Positions 1 through 12,779 are shown, numbered from the stretch's first letter. The stretch: 64,000 nt of DNA from Trebouxia sp. TZW2008 (GCA_002118135.1 BDIU01000173.1:62001-126000); one strand, 5' to 3'. Program-made: numbers and translations. The notes: a model not told the origin generated them from the sequence alone.

Positions 1-790
1 GAAGAAATATTGACAGCAAGACTGACTCAGCCCAGTACATTGAACCTTCATGATGGTCTGGAATCATTGAAGAGCTGACTAAGCCAGATTACAATGTGAA
101 GGCAGGAGAAAGAAGAAAGGAGGTGCAAGAGGTGAAGAAGACTGACCGACAGCTCCAAGCCTCCAGACCAGACAGAAGCTGAGCAGAACCTGGGCTGCTG
201 AGAAGGTGCTCTGCCACCAAATGGACCGGCTCAGCTGCCTGAGCACAGAATATTGGCATTGATCCACCAGGGTATCGGATGACATTTCACGAAAATGATG
301 TGTCGATGGAACAGGAACATTGAAGACGTAACAACACACATGATTTGGCCAAGCCACAAGTCTGGTTGCCCAGATGCAGTTTGTGGACTGGGCATGTAAG
401 CCGCTCTCACAAGGTGATACCTCTAGGGCATAGACTTCACAATAGTCAAAGCAGCGCATGGTTGACAGCCTTGCTCATGGCAAGCAGGAGCGTGCACAGA
501 TGACGAGATCAGGACGCAGGACTTGTGTGACTTTCAGCTGATTGCAGTGCATGATGCCCAGAGACACATGCAGGAGGCTATGTTGGCATTGTCCTGGCAT
601 TGTCTTGGCTGACTTCCAGCGCTAAACATTCAGTGTCCTGATTGTGGCGCCGTGAACAAGCCAACCTGGCAAGACAAGACTTGTGCCACACACACACACC
701 TAGCGCATGGTCTAGAAATGTAAAGATCAGGATGCTCGTTTCATGCAGGGACTTGTCATGGCAGGCAATATCGGGACTGTATCCCCTTAC

Positions 791-3700
791 CTTGCATCAG
801 CTGTGGCATTGAAATATGCCTCTGTGCAGCCATTGAGCGCCAGCAAGGTGATGTACCCACAGTAGTATGCCAGTGCTGTTGGAGCTTCTGTGTTGCTCCA
901 TCGTTGGCCATATACAAGGCGCAACAGGAGATATGCATAGCTTGGCCCAAACGCTACTGCCAGAAGACCTGCGCAGTGCATGAGGATCTCAACCAAGCAC
1001 TACTCAAGGACGAGATGCATAGCTTGGCGCAAATGCTACTCCCAGAAGATCTGCACAGAGTGCTTTAGCCACACAGATTAGCTGACTGTTGGCTTGATCG
1101 CATCTCATTCAATACTTGATGAAGCTGAACTAAGCTGAGCTGAGCCAAGCCAGGTAAAGCTAAGCTAAGCTGAGCTACGCTAAGCTGCCCCAATACTGAT
1201 TTCTATGACAAGCAGGCATGGCTCTGACTCAGCCACAAAGCAAAGACACCCATGAGACGTGAGCCAAGCTTGGAGTCGGTGCAACAACAACAGTGCAGGG
1301 CGGACCAGTGTAAGCCTTTTGACATGTAAATTGGCTACATCAGTCCTGTCTATGGCAAACCATATGATGATTGCATTGCAGTCTTTGCTGTAGCCAGAGA
1401 CAGCATGTGCTGTGACTGTGTTGCAGTCTTGTCACGATGTCATGAACGAGCGGACCTGGTGAGACAACAATTGTGCCACAAACAACTAGCACATGGCGCT
1501 AGAGTATTTACAGAGTATCAGCATTACTGTTTCCAGAAGCCAGGGACGGTTTGCAAGCTGCTTTGTACCTATCAAGCCAAAGAAGCGCACCAGGATCCCC
1601 AGGATTTGAGCTTTCTGCTGCTTCTCAGCCTTGACATCTTTCCCTGCAGTTTTGCATAGGGTCAAAGTGAAGCTTTTGGTTGCATTGAGAAATAATTGGA
1701 TCCAGAGGTTGGTACAGATTGCAACACAATGTGGGTACAAACATCAACAGCAGGCATGCAACAGACCGCCCTCCTGTTTGCTGCCGCCGTGCTGATTGGT
1801 TTCAACGTACAGCGGATGTCAGCAATCCAATCTCTCAGATACTTGTGTGTTGCAAACTGGGCACTATGTTTGCTGATTCACTGCAGTGACAGTGAAAGCT
1901 GCAGTGGTGGTGACAGTGCTCACCTGGTGGTCTGCTGAAAGCTCTAAAGGCTGCTTCTTCCACTGGGAAGAAGATAGTGCGGACCACCAGTGAGCCCAGG
2001 TTGGTGACTAAGCCATAAACCCCTTGATTGTAGCTGCTCTGGCACAATGCCATGACCATTTTGGAGCCCTCTGTTTGCAACAAATGTATTCCTGCCTGCG
2101 TAGCACAAGCAATTTAATCATGTTTTAGTCTTGTCTCCAAAAGGTTTGCAAGTCAGTGACCTTATTGCTCTCACTTTCATGAATGCAACTTGTCTGCAAA
2201 CCGCACTCAAAGCCTCATCCTGAAGCTTCAAAAGACCAAATGATCGGTTTGAGGCAAACTGCAAGGCTTTTGGACCTCCATCTTGGCCAGAGGTACATGA
2301 GTAACTTCTGAGCTCAAGGGTGAAGGGCGATAGGTCACAAAGGTTCAAAAGAGCAGCTTGGGCATGAGTTCTGCAGAATTCAGCACCTGAAGCAGGAATC
2401 TCCAGCAAATAGCCAGACTCTTGCCATCAATCAGGGATTCATCAATTGCAAATGCTGCTGGCTGATGAGGCGGGGCATCTGATCTGCCTGCTGTTGCATG
2501 GTCCCCTGTGAGCAACAAGTCCACTTGCTCTCAGCACTGCAATGCATGGGTTCAAACATGTCTTGCATGACATGTCTAGGTTTTGCTGTTCACGAAGCAT
2601 TGATGCAAAACATCCCTGTAGCATCTTCAAACATGACAAAAACACAATGCTCAGTCATGACCACACCTAGCAGCAATTCAGACGAGAACGATCACAGCAA
2701 AGGCGCTCATGGATGGCTGTAATCTTGCCTTTAAGGGTTCTACGTCTCAGCTCCTGCTCAGAACCTCCTTTTGCAGCTTGATAGATTGGCTGAGGACCCA
2801 CTATTACCTGTTTTGAGCTGCACATGGCATCAGATGGAAATGACATCTGCCTCAACATCCACTTGCAAAAGGCTGGTGTATAGTAGATGATGTAGATGGC
2901 TGTGGCCACCCCAGCGTAAGCTACCTGTAAGCAGCACCTGTTGCAATCTGGTGAAGGAACAAAAAGGACTATCCAAATTGTGTTACTGTGCCCTCTGCCA
3001 GGTGGGCAGGCCTGTAGATATGTGATTTCAGACAAGGCAGACAATACATTTGTCTCAACCTGATCAGCAGCATCTGAACAGCAAGCATGTGGCACTTTCA
3101 GGCTGGCCGCATCATTACTGACAATGCCAAGATGCTGTACACATTGTGCATTTGCCACAAACGACAAGCCCAAAATGCTGCACAAGTAATGGCCATGAGG
3201 GTGAGAGGGTGACCATGAAACTCGTAAAGCAATGCGAAGCAGATCAACTATGGTAGGGAGCACTATCCAACCCGTCAGACATGACAATCGCAGAATGCAG
3301 ATCAATTGTGGCAGGCCATTCGTCATGCTGTGTATGCAGTGATTCAAGAGTGCTGGCCCAATGTCACAGGTGCCAGTGTCTCACCTGAGCCCAGGAGAGG
3401 GTGATGGCAATAGGTATATGGCTTGTCTTCAGCAGAAGCAAAGTGGAGGTGCCTTTTGCTATGGTTGCAGCAGCTTCTGCCACTGCTACAACACCATCAG
3501 CCAACTGAACCTTTGCCAAGATGTACAGTGGCCCGCTGCACAGCTCAATGAAGGCTGCAATACCTGCATTTGACAATTGCAGGATTGGCAAAATGCAAGC
3601 ACAAGTTCTTGCAGTCGTGCAGGACTGAACTTGTTTGCATGAGTGGTCTGACTGTATGGTGCTGTCATTCATAATAGCTTCACCAGTATGACAAGGACAA

Positions 3701-4584
3701 TCACAACTGCTGATCAGAGTTCCTTCACCGGTGCTTGATGCAAATAGTGCAATTGGCTTGAAATGCCTTGTTTGCGCCAACTTCACAAGCTACATCAGAG
3801 AGTGTAGACAGGGTTCCAGTTGAAAAGCCCAAACAAACAATATATTTAAAGGCATGGTAAGACAACAGACCTTGCCTTGCATGACAACAGCAGTGACATG
3901 CACATTTGCATCTGCCTCCTCCAGGTTTGAGCGCCACAGCGTCGCCAAACATGCAGCCAGTGTGATGCAGGCTCCCAAGGGAATGCATAAAGAAGCCAGC
4001 GCAAGCACCTTTCGTATGTCAACAGACTCATCCTGCACAATCAGCAGCATTTTGGAATGCATGGCATTATTTTGAGTTGTAGCTGTATGCAAGCATGTAA
4101 TAACCTTGCAAGCAGGGAAAGCTGATCGAAGCACAAAGACGCTGAATTAGGAGGGACACCTTCTGAATCCTTTGACAGCCACGTTTGAGACCTTCTCTGC
4201 TCAGGAAAACAATACCAGTGTTCAGCAGGTGAAACTGCACAGAGGCAAGCTGCACACGGCAAACCAGTGCGTGAGTTCACAATGTGGACACATTGTGCAG
4301 CGCGCATCTCATTTTGCCGGTTCGAATCGTACCCCGTAAGCTTCTGGTGTAAGTAATCTGGCAGTGATGAGGTTGAGACCGAAGTTGATCAGCCGCACGC
4401 TGACTTGACTGACTGCGCGAGAAGCAGGGGTTCGTCATGGTACCCAGAGTCACACTTGTGCTGATATGCAGAGGCCTCGCGAAGCAGAGCAACGCTGGAC
4501 CACGGTGAAAATTATACCTACGAGGTTGACGAAGCCACGAACAAGTACAGCTGCGCTGTTCGTCTGCATCTCACTACGAATCAT
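791..4584 (-). CDS. RFT1: RFT1-like ER multispanning membrane protein (3' end not located)
   Basis: Homologue of RFT1, an ER membrane protein needed for N-glycan assembly and linked to translocation of the dolichol-linked Man5GlcNAc2 intermediate. Exons, 5' to 3' on the minus strand: 4584-4518, 4412-4333, 4249-4160, 4032-3876, 3563-3385, 2924-2808, about 2370-2175 (acceptor phase unresolved), 2068-1924, 1643-1569, 968-791. Family landmarks seen are VRLINFGLN, NTGIVFLSREGLKRGC, AAFIELCSGPLYILAK, NQGVYGLVTNLGSLVVR and LALNGCTEAYFNA, in the order expected for RFT1. Splice phases agree for exons 1-6 and 8-10. The intron after 3876 uses a GC donor. The start was chosen because ATG 4584 opens a 22-codon exon that splices in phase into the first conserved helix. 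About 340 residues are accounted for, against roughly 500-540 in the family, so the last exon or exons lie below 791 or outside the window. A partial copy of the 968-791 exon start sits at about 1018-1065. Confidence 0.88.
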
Positions 4585-4856
4585 TTTCCTGGGACCTAGC
4601 GGCGGTCAATGCCAACATGGTCTGTGCAAACATGTCACGAGTACAGCGCGCGATGCTCATGCCGATCACCTGCCTTGATCATCGTTCAACCTCCGAGCGT
4701 TCGCAAGCTTCTTCCTCAGCTTCCGTAAAAGCCTCTTAAGTTACGAACCGTAAACGCCGCCTCGAGGGCTATACCAACTCGCACGCATCGCAAGTGCCTT
4801 TCCTTTGCTGCTGCGTGCTTGCACTTTGCTGTTCGGTTACTTGTGGGCTTGGCATC
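4585..4856. promoter_or_regulatory. Bidirectional CpG-rich promoter between RFT1 and RPS16
   Basis: The two start codons face away from each other 272 bases apart. CpG dinucleotides are visibly dense from about 4300 to 5000, compared with the TG/CA-rich, CpG-poor DNA on either side. No TATA box is obvious. A shared, unmethylated promoter is inferred from position and composition only. Confidence 0.5.
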
Positions 4857-6654
4857 ATGGCTGTTGAGGTGAGTGTTGTCGTGCTTGCTGCTCGCTCTGT
4901 GTATGCTGTGCGTCCGAGGCCAACAAGCTAATGCCTGTGTGTTATGCAGTCGGTGCAAACGTTCGGCAGAAAGGTGAGTGCACCTTGATGGCAGTGCAGA
5001 TGCGTTGCGCAGCCAGTTGTCTGTATGCAAACGGACTTTCACTGTTCGAACTCCGTGAAAGTGTCCACCAGTCAGCTGGTGCTTCTTCTGTGCGAAGCAT
5101 GTTGACTGCTTGCCTCTGGTGCAGAAAACAGCAGTGGCTGTTGCACACGTCAAGAGGGGCAATGGCATGATCAAATTGAATGGTATGTGCCATCTTGCAA
5201 CTAGCCCTGGAGGGGTTTGTATGCTGCTTCCTCTGACATGAGGATCCCACAGTCACTTCAGCTGCCCTTCCAACTTGTAGGCACACCCCTTGACCTCATT
5301 GCCAGCGAGACATTGAGGTGGAAGGTCCAGGAGCCCGTCCTGTTGCTGGGCAAGCAGAGATTTGCAAATGTTGACATCAGGATCCGCGCTCAGGGTGGAG
5401 GACATGTGTCACAGATATATGGTATGTAGCTTGCGTCTTTGCTGCTGTATACACCAACAGTTGCTGCAGCAGGACGCCTTTTACTGCAGCAAGTCACAGC
5501 ATCAAGCTGTGTTTTGCTGACACTTTGATTTTGCCTTGCAGCCATCAGGCAAGCTATTGCAAAGGGTCTAGTCGCCTTCTACCAGAAATGTAAGTATCCT
5601 GAAAAGCTTCTTTGACCCTGCGCTGACATCTGCCCTGCACTACCCCAGTTTCATTCATCTATAATTGTCTGTGCTCGCCTTGCCCAGCTTTAGTTGCAGT
5701 CCACTTTTGGTTGCAGATTTGTGGTCCCGCTGTCTGCATCGTTGCCATGTGCAGCCGTATCAATGCTATGCAACTCAAAGCATGTGCTTCAGACCGAACT
5801 GAATCATCACATACACCATAATTTGAAGCAGCACTGTGCTGCTTACGTGCCCCTTCCTGAGCTATTTCCTGAGGAACGGCAGCAACAAGAGTGTAATTGC
5901 TGCAGTCGTTGACGAGCAGAGCAAGAGGGAAATCAAGGACATCCTGTTGCAGTATGACCGTACCTTGCTGGTAGCAGACCCCAGGCGCTGCGAGCCCAAG
6001 AAGTAAGCCCTACTCCAAGCTTGACATGTTACCTTACTACTCTGCGGCTTGCAGTGTGTTTCAGATGCAGCATGATGTTGCATGTGTTGCCGTCTGCCTG
6101 GCTTCACGCTTACTGTGTGCTCAGCATGGCAAGCGCCTTACTTGGTCAGACAGGATGGCATAGTTGGTCCGTCAGACAGAATGCTGTCACCTAGACCTGT
6201 CACAACCATGGTGTCATAGGCATTCATGTCATAAAAGCAACTTGCTGGCATTTGCTGGCATATCAGACGCTGCCAGTGTCAGCTACATAATGGCAGACAG
6301 CAATTTTCAGCAGAAATGCCAGCTGTTCCAGCGCAGTGTGTTCAGCACCATCTGGGCGGCATTGTTTGTTGAGCACAAATACAACCATCTGCAGCAGTGA
6401 AAGTAGCAGCCTCAGACTGCTCAGCTTCAGCCAGCTCTGTTCTTTGCACAGGCAGATGCAGTACCGGCAGCAGATTAGGTATAGACTGACTGTTGCAATT
6501 TAGATGTTGCCAGTCATGCACAGAAGATGCACATCTCCCTATAGTATGTAGCAACCCATGCCTGACGGGGTGCTCAGAGCTTTAGCAGTTTACTTTGGCC
6601 TGCAGGTTCGGTGGTCCAGGAGCACGTGCCAGATTCCAAAAGTCCTACCGTTGA
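4857..6654 (+). CDS. RPS16: 40S ribosomal protein S16 (uS9)
   Basis: Cytosolic small-subunit ribosomal protein uS9, whose C-terminal tail reaches the decoding centre. Exons are 4857-4868, 4950-4973, 5125-5182, 5281-5421, 5542-5589, 5906-6002 and 6606-6654. All junctions are GT-AG with consistent phase, giving 142 residues, close to the usual length of about 146. Recognisable blocks are [79 protein letters not shown] and the conserved end RARFQKSYR followed by TGA. The first exon codes only four residues (MAVE), a compact 5' arrangement common in ribosomal protein genes. The last intron (6003-6605) is the longest. The gene is divergent from RFT1 and is the surest anchor that the window is nuclear and eukaryotic. 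Confidence 0.97.
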
Positions 6655-7541
6655 GTGGGGCAGGGCTGGGCAGACAGTGTTTTCTGTTTGCTGTGCATGC
6701 TTTTGTAACCATACGTGGCCTCTTCTCTGGATCTGTGGTGTCTTTTGTGGCTCCGTGCTTTTTGTCGAATGCACTCACAAGTAAAAGGCCAAGCCTGCAC
6801 AAGATGTGCAAGTGTTGGCCTTAGTCACACGGGACCTCAATAACATGCACGTTCCATAGCAGGTACTATGCAACAGGCATGCCAGTCAAGCCACCTGCAG
6901 GCTGCGTGTGCCATTTCTGACCGTAGTCTCGGCTTTCAGCTGGATCTAATGGCTACCCTGTTGTATATCTCTGTCATGTCCTCTTGCACCATGCTGACCA
7001 CCCACCTTTGACGCTTGTGCATTGATAGAACACTGCTGTACGGGATGTGATGGCATCAGACTCATTTGTAGGCTTAATGAAACATCAGGAAGTGTTCTCT
7101 GCGGGGATCTATGCAAGCCTGAACACAAAGCATTTGGCTGCAGAGCTGACTCATGACACAAAAGCGCATTGAAAGAGCCTGTTACATCAACTGTCATCAG
7201 CAGGGTACACCTCAAGGTACATTACCGCCAGAGGCCAAAACACTCTTGTGTATAAACGTCTGTTATCATCTACCTATGAGACATCTAGAATCATGTGTCA
7301 GACAAGCATGACATGTGGCTCATTTGCTCAAATGCATTTGCGCAAATGTCAGGGCTGTTGTGACAACGCTTCAGCATCCATGTTCATCTGTTGATGCTTC
7401 ATACTGAAATGATGTCAAAAGCGCAAGCATAGACCTTGAGAGCCCCGCAACCTCAATACTCCCAGACTTCTTGCACTACTTGTACATGAGGTGCTGCTGT
7501 GTAGGTTACAGGCAGCCTCTGCCGCAATGCTCCTGACAAAG
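6655..7541. other. Intergenic, no gene seen
   Basis: 3' flank of RPS16. Only short frames without splice-supported or family-like content were found. TG/CA-rich, CpG-poor sequence, with no RNA gene or repeat structure that I can support. Confidence 0.5.
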
Positions 7542-7844
7542 CTAATACCAGCTCGGATGCTGTCCAAGCCACAAGTTACGGCTCATAGGCAGTCGAGGCG
7601 GAAGTGTCTGGAGTTTCAGTGACTTGACTCTCTGTAGCAGCCGGTCATGCTCTGTGTCTTGGAAAAGTTGCAAGACTTCGGGGCTCAGTTGACCATTGAA
7701 GATTACCAGCTCAAACAGCTGGCACACTAGATCTTCTGGCAAGCCCTCTAGCGAGGAGACCCGTTTGATGTTACCTGCCAGTCGCAGCAAGCATAGATCC
7801 TGCAACATCGGCGGTCCGATGGTGCCCATGCCTACAGCGCACAC
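7542..7844 (-). pseudogene. LRR/F-box-like N-terminal fragment
   Basis: A 100-codon frame from ATG 7844 with the segment VSSLEGLPEDLVCQLFELV, then a leucine-rich stretch ending in RLLQRVKSLKL. A leucine/proline helix pair followed by L-x-L spacing resembles the start of RNI/LRR or F-box adaptors, but I cannot name the family. No convincing downstream exons were found between 6.9 and 7.5 kb, so it is either a truncated gene or a first exon whose partners I could not recognise. CpG is enriched from about 7.85 to 8.05 kb, just upstream, as at the other gene starts in this window. Confidence 0.3.
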
Positions 7845-8430
7845 GATGTGTCATTGTCAACTCATACGTGACGCTTCACAATTAGGCGACAAGTTTGCAC
7901 TTTCGTCACCGCTTTCAATTGCTTGTGACAACGATCTGAGACGAAGGTGCAAGAAGCCTGCACGCGTTGCGTGATCGCTGGGGCGAGCTGCGTCGTGATG
8001 ACTTGTCAGATTGATCGAGAGCAGATGCAGTGATGAATTCTAATCAGTAGAAGCCAAGTTTTGCACGGTGTCAGCCTTTGAAGAAGGAACTTGCTGCCTA
8101 CAAGCATCGTGACAGTGGTGTACTCACTGACAGGTGCAGCCATTTGCCATCACAAAGCTGCAGTGCTGCAACATGTACACTAGTTCCAGTCCACTCAAGC
8201 TTACTGGTGAGCTGACTGTTCCTTGTAAGGCGCTGAAACCTCTGGGTTACATTGAACACGTTCCCACATCGGACCATTTGCAAATTGACTGTCACTCACC
8301 AGAACAATGTATGCATGACAGATCCGCTCGTCTCCAATATTGCCTGCCAAATTTTGGTGTACAAACTGAATCTTGGACCAGAATCTTTGTGATGTAGTCT
8401 GTGTGACTGTGTCCTACAGCTGCAATGACG

Positions 8431-10243
8431 TCAGTGGCATAAAAGCCAGAAGGGAAAGTGTTCCAGCTGTGGCTGCATCATACTGGAGGCATAATCTACC
8501 CATGTGAAGATCAAATTCAGGCTACCAGTGTTCTTGTCGTACCAAAGATTGCCAGGCATCAGGGTTGGGCGCTCAGCCCTAGGCTTGACATCTATGGGCG
8601 CCCCAGCATCATCATAAACCCAACCAGAAAAGTAAAGTGCAACACCAAACATCGCCACACTTTGGTGATGTACAAGCTGAACTCCTGAATCTAGCAGTGC
8701 ATTCTCACGCAGCTCATGCAGGGAAGTCTTGCGCCATGTGTAGTCCTTCATATTCACCAAAACGCTTGGGAAAACATCGACACAAGCCGCATGGACAGGG
8801 TCCCTGTAAAAGCGCTTGCTTGCATCATGCACAATTCCAGCATGCATTGCGAGGTTTTTGCCCATTCTGCCTAATTGAGGCTTGAGATCATACTGCAACC
8901 TTGAGCAGATCCACCAGTGCCCCACAGGATAGATTGTAGGAGGCAAACTATCAAGCTGAACTTGGTCCGACAGTCTACCAGGTCTTTGCCACTGAGGGGT
9001 CACTTTTGTCAACCCCTTTTGCTCTATGCTCTTCAGCTGAATAGATTCCAAGCCAGCTGGCACATGGCTGAATGACACGAGCACCTTGCATGGTGACTGT
9101 ACCCAAAATGTACAAGTGGCTATAAGGCTGTCATCCAAATACATGGGCTCATAGTATGCTCCTTCAATCCTGCTTTCCAGCCCAAATCCAGTGACTCTGA
9201 TTCTGAGTGTGCTGGCTGGGATCTCATATGAGGTGCTCTTGTGCAAAAGAAGCTGATATTTGCCTTCTGGCAAAGCCTGGAAGAAAACGCTTGTACCCTG
9301 CACGCAACATTGAACTTGCAAACTGATAAGATCTGATGTGCTCTGACATTTATTGACTGTAAAATCTCCTGATGGGTCCTCAAGACAATCAATTGATGAT
9401 GTGATGTGATGTCATGTAATGCAGCGTAACATGATGTGACATATTGTGACACAATGCAATACAATGTAGCGTAGGATGCAACAGAACGTGACATAGTGTC
9501 AGGCAATGTAACATAACCATATTTTGGCGTGGGGCTGATATTGTATGCATTCTGAGGGTCATGCAACTGCTTTGAAATGACAATTAGCCCAACAAGCGCA
9601 GCACAGACCTGTAGTTTGGGCTGTTGCTTCAAGTTGGCAGCTGGTATACGCTTGGCAAAGGAATTGCGCAAGTCTGTGAGCAAGCTGCATTGTGCTGGCA
9701 GGGCGTCTGAACCCCACTGCTGCTCAATCAGCAGCTTCCAGAGCATAGGATCCCTGAGTGCATAGACGGCAGTTTCATAACAGGTTTCCCTGATCAAAGG
9801 TGTTCTTGAGGCTGCAGCCAAAGATTTGTACGGCCAGCTACTATATTGGCACATACTATATTGGCAACTCTGACCGCAGCTGTGCGACGAGCGTCGTACC
9901 TGAACTTCTCCGCAAATGCATGGCTGGCGAGGCTGAAGCTTCGAAGCACGGACAGCTCGTTGCAGAATTTGGCAAGAACTCGTGACTGAAGGTCTGACGG
10001 GAGCCGAAGGAACAAAGAGCCCCCACATGCAGAGCCATCATCGTTCTCAGGTTGCAAAATTGTGTGCTGCACACCAGAATGGGGCACGGCGCCCAGTTGC
10101 TGTGTTGACAGGTTGGCTGACAGGTTGGTACAAGCACAATCTGACAACCTTGTGCTGAGCCTTAGATGCTGCGGCAACGTTTTGCAAGAATAAAGCGCTC
10201 GACGTGTGTCAGTCGCTTTGAGACACTGTTCACCCTTCAGCAA
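8431..10243 (-). CDS. F-box protein A with long lectin-like C-terminal region
   Basis: Three exons, 10243-9900, 9753-9609 and 9297-8431, with matching phases (451 residues, TGA stop). Residues about 80-115 form an F-box: LFLRLPSDLQSRVLAKFC then LRSFSLASHAFAEKFR. Exon 2 begins DPMLWKLLIEQQWG, the tryptophan-rich motif that typically follows the F-box in plant F-box proteins. Exon 3 (288 residues) carries GKYQLLLHK, LVNMKDYTW and a final tryptophan-rich part. The arrangement recalls F-box/PP2 (phloem-lectin-like) proteins, but the PP2 assignment is only a guess. The expected role is SCF ubiquitin-ligase substrate adaptor. F-box C (12.8-14.4 kb) is a paralogue with the same exon plan, including an identical 145-base second exon. 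It is divergent from F-box B. The start is the only ATG in frame before the F-box. Confidence 0.75.
9395..9520. repeat. Degenerate ATGTG/GTAAC pentamer-like tract
   Basis: A run of short variants such as gatgtgatgtgatgtcatgt and acatgatgtgacatattgtg lies inside the intron between exons 2 and 3 of F-box A. It looks like an old, decayed simple-sequence array. Confidence 0.5.
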
Positions 10244-10725
10244 TGCAGCAAACGCCCAGCAGCTTCCTTGAATTATGATGGTACAGACTGTGACTAAGTC
10301 ATGATGACTGAAGCATTAGTCACGAGCAAATAGACCATCTATCCTCTTGCTTTGTGCATCGGGCTGCGTGAGGTCCGCAATCAGCCTATTTACTTTGCGG
10401 TCACCTTGATGCATTTGCATGAGATGTGATTCGGCAAAGTTTGCAGAGTCTATGACACGAGCTACCTTGAGTCAGTTCGATACTTGAACCGACTAGTCAG
10501 GTAATTGCACGTCGGCAACCACGCAGATAAAATGTCAATCACATCTGGCAGTACATTAAACGTCGAGAGACTGCCAGCTGCTAGCACAACTCTGAACGGC
10601 TTGGTCAAAGCTTCATTGACCTCAGACGAATCCTTCAAACCTGTGGCAGCAATCAAGCAGCACATGTCTTCCCTATCGCTCTAGCTTGACTTGAATCTGC
10701 AGGGTGCAACCGTGTAGGTATCACA
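10244..10725. promoter_or_regulatory. Divergent intergenic region between F-box A and F-box B
   Basis: The two F-box genes start back to back, 482 bases apart. CpG is enriched compared with gene bodies, mainly in the F-box A half. No core promoter motif is distinct enough to name. Confidence 0.4.
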
Positions 10726-12027
10726 ATGGATGCTCTTGGTTTGCTGAGTGAGCTACCCTTCGAGGCCTTGGAAAGTGTGTTCAGCTTCCTTGAACCACAG
10801 GAGCTTGTGACGCTACACATTGTAAGCGCAACAAAGGTTCAGGCTATCAGGCAGCGCCTGCTTGGACTGAGATGCTCTCAACACTGGCTCAAGCTGTCAA
10901 GGCGGCTGCCATCTGTTGAGCGTAACACCTGGAATTGGCAGCCAGCAAGCATAACAGTGGCTTCTGCCCAATCTAACGCAACATCTAGCAATGCTTCAGA
11001 GGCAGCAAGTGGCTCTTGGACCATCACAACAGCAGTTGCAGATGTTGCACTTGATGACAGCAATGATGAAGATGCAGGACAAACTAGTGATGCCAGTGAG
11101 TCAGATTCTTCCAATGACAGCGGCCTTGGGTCTCACTTTGATGACAACTTTTTGGTGGTGAATGAGAGCACTGCGGCAGCTTTAGCAGCGCGTCAACTGA
11201 GTTGGCGCCCTTGCAGCAAGCATCAACTCCTTGAGATTCTGGGTCAACAAGTCCAGCACATCAACGATATAGCTGCCTTATTGCACTATTGGTCAGCTTG
11301 CAGCTATTTTGAGTGGGCAATTCAAGTCAAGCATCTAGGGCTTCGTGATCAGGAGGTATCTGGATTCTCTGAGAAGGAAAAGAGGCTTTGCGGGCTGGAC
11401 TTACCCTTGGACTCATCTGAGGGCTGCTACGGTAGCAACATGCGACACCTCGAACAGATCATTCGTTCAGCTTTTGTGCTGGGATTTGAGGGATTTCTAG
11501 ACTTTTACCATCACCAGGCGGACTCACGCAACAAGGTTCAGGAATTCAGTGCTTTCGATTGCACTGCTGTCACGTATCATCTAGAGTTCAACGATGCACT
11601 GGCCTTTGTTTGTGTGCTTCATCGCCTGCAACAGTTGCCTGCACAAGCTGTTTTGGCGCGTTTCCATGGTATGATCTCTAGATTGTGCCGACGTGACCTG
11701 CTGTTGCTGTCTTCAGTTCTGCAACTTCACACAACGTCTGAAAGGCATCGGGAGGAGCGGGCCACTAACATGCAAGAAACACCAGCGACTGATGTGCTTG
11801 ATGCTTTCGGACAGCAGGAGCCGCATGTCAGGGATCTCATGAACTCTTTGACTCTCGAGGAAAGATCCAGCATCATGGCGTGTGTTGCATCACTGGTGAA
11901 CCATTACGTCTCTTGCTTTTCTCAGGGTGTGTTTTTGCGCATTACATTTCCAGAGAGTGATGATGACATTGATGAGAATGACATTGCTGATGATGACACT
12001 GCTGATGATGACATTGCTGATGCATGA
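10726..12027 (+). CDS. F-box protein B, single exon, acidic tail
   Basis: Intronless frame of 433 residues. An N-terminal F-box occupies about residues 8-45: LLSELPFEALESVFSFLEP followed by ELVTLHIVSATKVQAIRQRL. Residues about 100-145 are acidic and serine-rich (DDSNDEDAGQTSDASESDSS). The middle half (about 165-340) is predicted to be mostly helical and has no recognised domain. The tail is a short near-perfect tandem repeat, ADDDTADDDIADA. The likely role is an SCF-type substrate adaptor. It differs from F-box A and C in having no introns and no W-W-G motif after the F-box, so it is probably a different subfamily. Stop is TGA. Confidence 0.75.
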   Translation: MDALGLLSELPFEALESVFSFLEPQELVTLHIVSATKVQAIRQRLLGLRCSQHWLKLSRRLPSVERNTWNWQPASITVASAQSNATSSNASEAASGSWTITTAVADVALDDSNDEDAGQTSDASESDSSNDSGLGSHFDDNFLVVNESTAAALAARQLSWRPCSKHQLLEILGQQVQHINDIAALLHYWSACSYFEWAIQVKHLGLRDQEVSGFSEKEKRLCGLDLPLDSSEGCYGSNMRHLEQIIRSAFVLGFEGFLDFYHHQADSRNKVQEFSAFDCTAVTYHLEFNDALAFVCVLHRLQQLPAQAVLARFHGMISRLCRRDLLLLSSVLQLHTTSERHREERATNMQETPATDVLDAFGQQEPHVRDLMNSLTLEERSSIMACVASLVNHYVSCFSQGVFLRITFPESDDDIDENDIADDDTADDDIADA

Positions 12028-12611
12028 ACATTCTTGATTGTCAGGCCAGTCTTTGTGACTCACTTAAATTATATATGCAGCCTTCAAGCCTGCACACTGT
12101 AAAAAGTTATTGAACACCATGGCAGCTTCTTGGCAGTCTGTGAAGCTGGCTTTTTGGCTGATGTTGAGTCACATGCAGATCCGTTGTCAGGCTGGTGCAA
12201 GCCAAGTTGTCTCAAGTCATGCTTACAATCTCAGCGTTATAAGGGACTGCTCATATATCGTGGGCTGATCTGTACAGCCTCGAATCGACCTTGCCAGACT
12301 GTGAAAGTTTGCCTAAGATTATACAAGGCTGCCTGGACTTTCAAGATTGAGCCTCAACACTACAATAGCACTACGCTACTGCAGGTCAACAGCCCCAGCA
12401 TCAGGCAAGCAACATCTCGTTGCAGTAATATGCTGACTCACACCATCTGAGTCTGTCTAGCTAGCTTCCATGGAAAACAACCACAGCACAGGTCTACAGA
12501 AAAGCTATCGATCCTGCTATGTGTCATGTGCTGCTTTCACTCATGAGCCTTGCGTTATGATGCCTAACAAAGCAAACTGTCCTTGGCTACTTGAAGGCCT
12601 TCTCTCTAATG
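12028..12611. other. Intergenic, no gene seen
   Basis: 3' flank of F-box B. Short frames only, none resembling a known family or supported by splice signals. An AT-rich ttaaattatatatgcag segment near 12065 could be part of the 3' processing region. Confidence 0.4.
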
Positions 12612-12700
12612 TATATGTCTTGCAGCACAGCAGCTGAAATTGCTGTGAATGGTGCAAACAAAAGGGATTGGTCGTGTTGCCCACTTAGGCAAAGAAGACG
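12612..12700 (-). repeat. Decayed second copy of the F-box C 3' end
   Basis: The stretch with gcacagcagctgaaattg, gtgcaaac and aaagaagacg closely matches 12785-12872, which encodes the last codons of F-box C. The copy lies about 170 bases further downstream of the gene, after its stop codon. It is another case of the tandem exon-fragment copying seen across the window. Confidence 0.75.
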
Positions 12701-12779
12701 AGCCGCTGCTAGCATGCTCATACTCAGACTTGCATGAAACCGCCTAACAATACGGATCTCTTTATTCTTCACTTATTCT

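Noticed and set aside
2667..3347. 226-codon minus-strand frame as one exon of RFT1
   Set aside because: Only 2924-2808 fits the family. The rest is intron that happens to be open, and a good donor (gtaata) ends the exon early.
4305..4345. ggttcgaatc motif suggesting a tRNA gene
   Set aside because: The flanks do not form T or acceptor stems, and the stretch overlaps the donor side of RFT1 exon 2.
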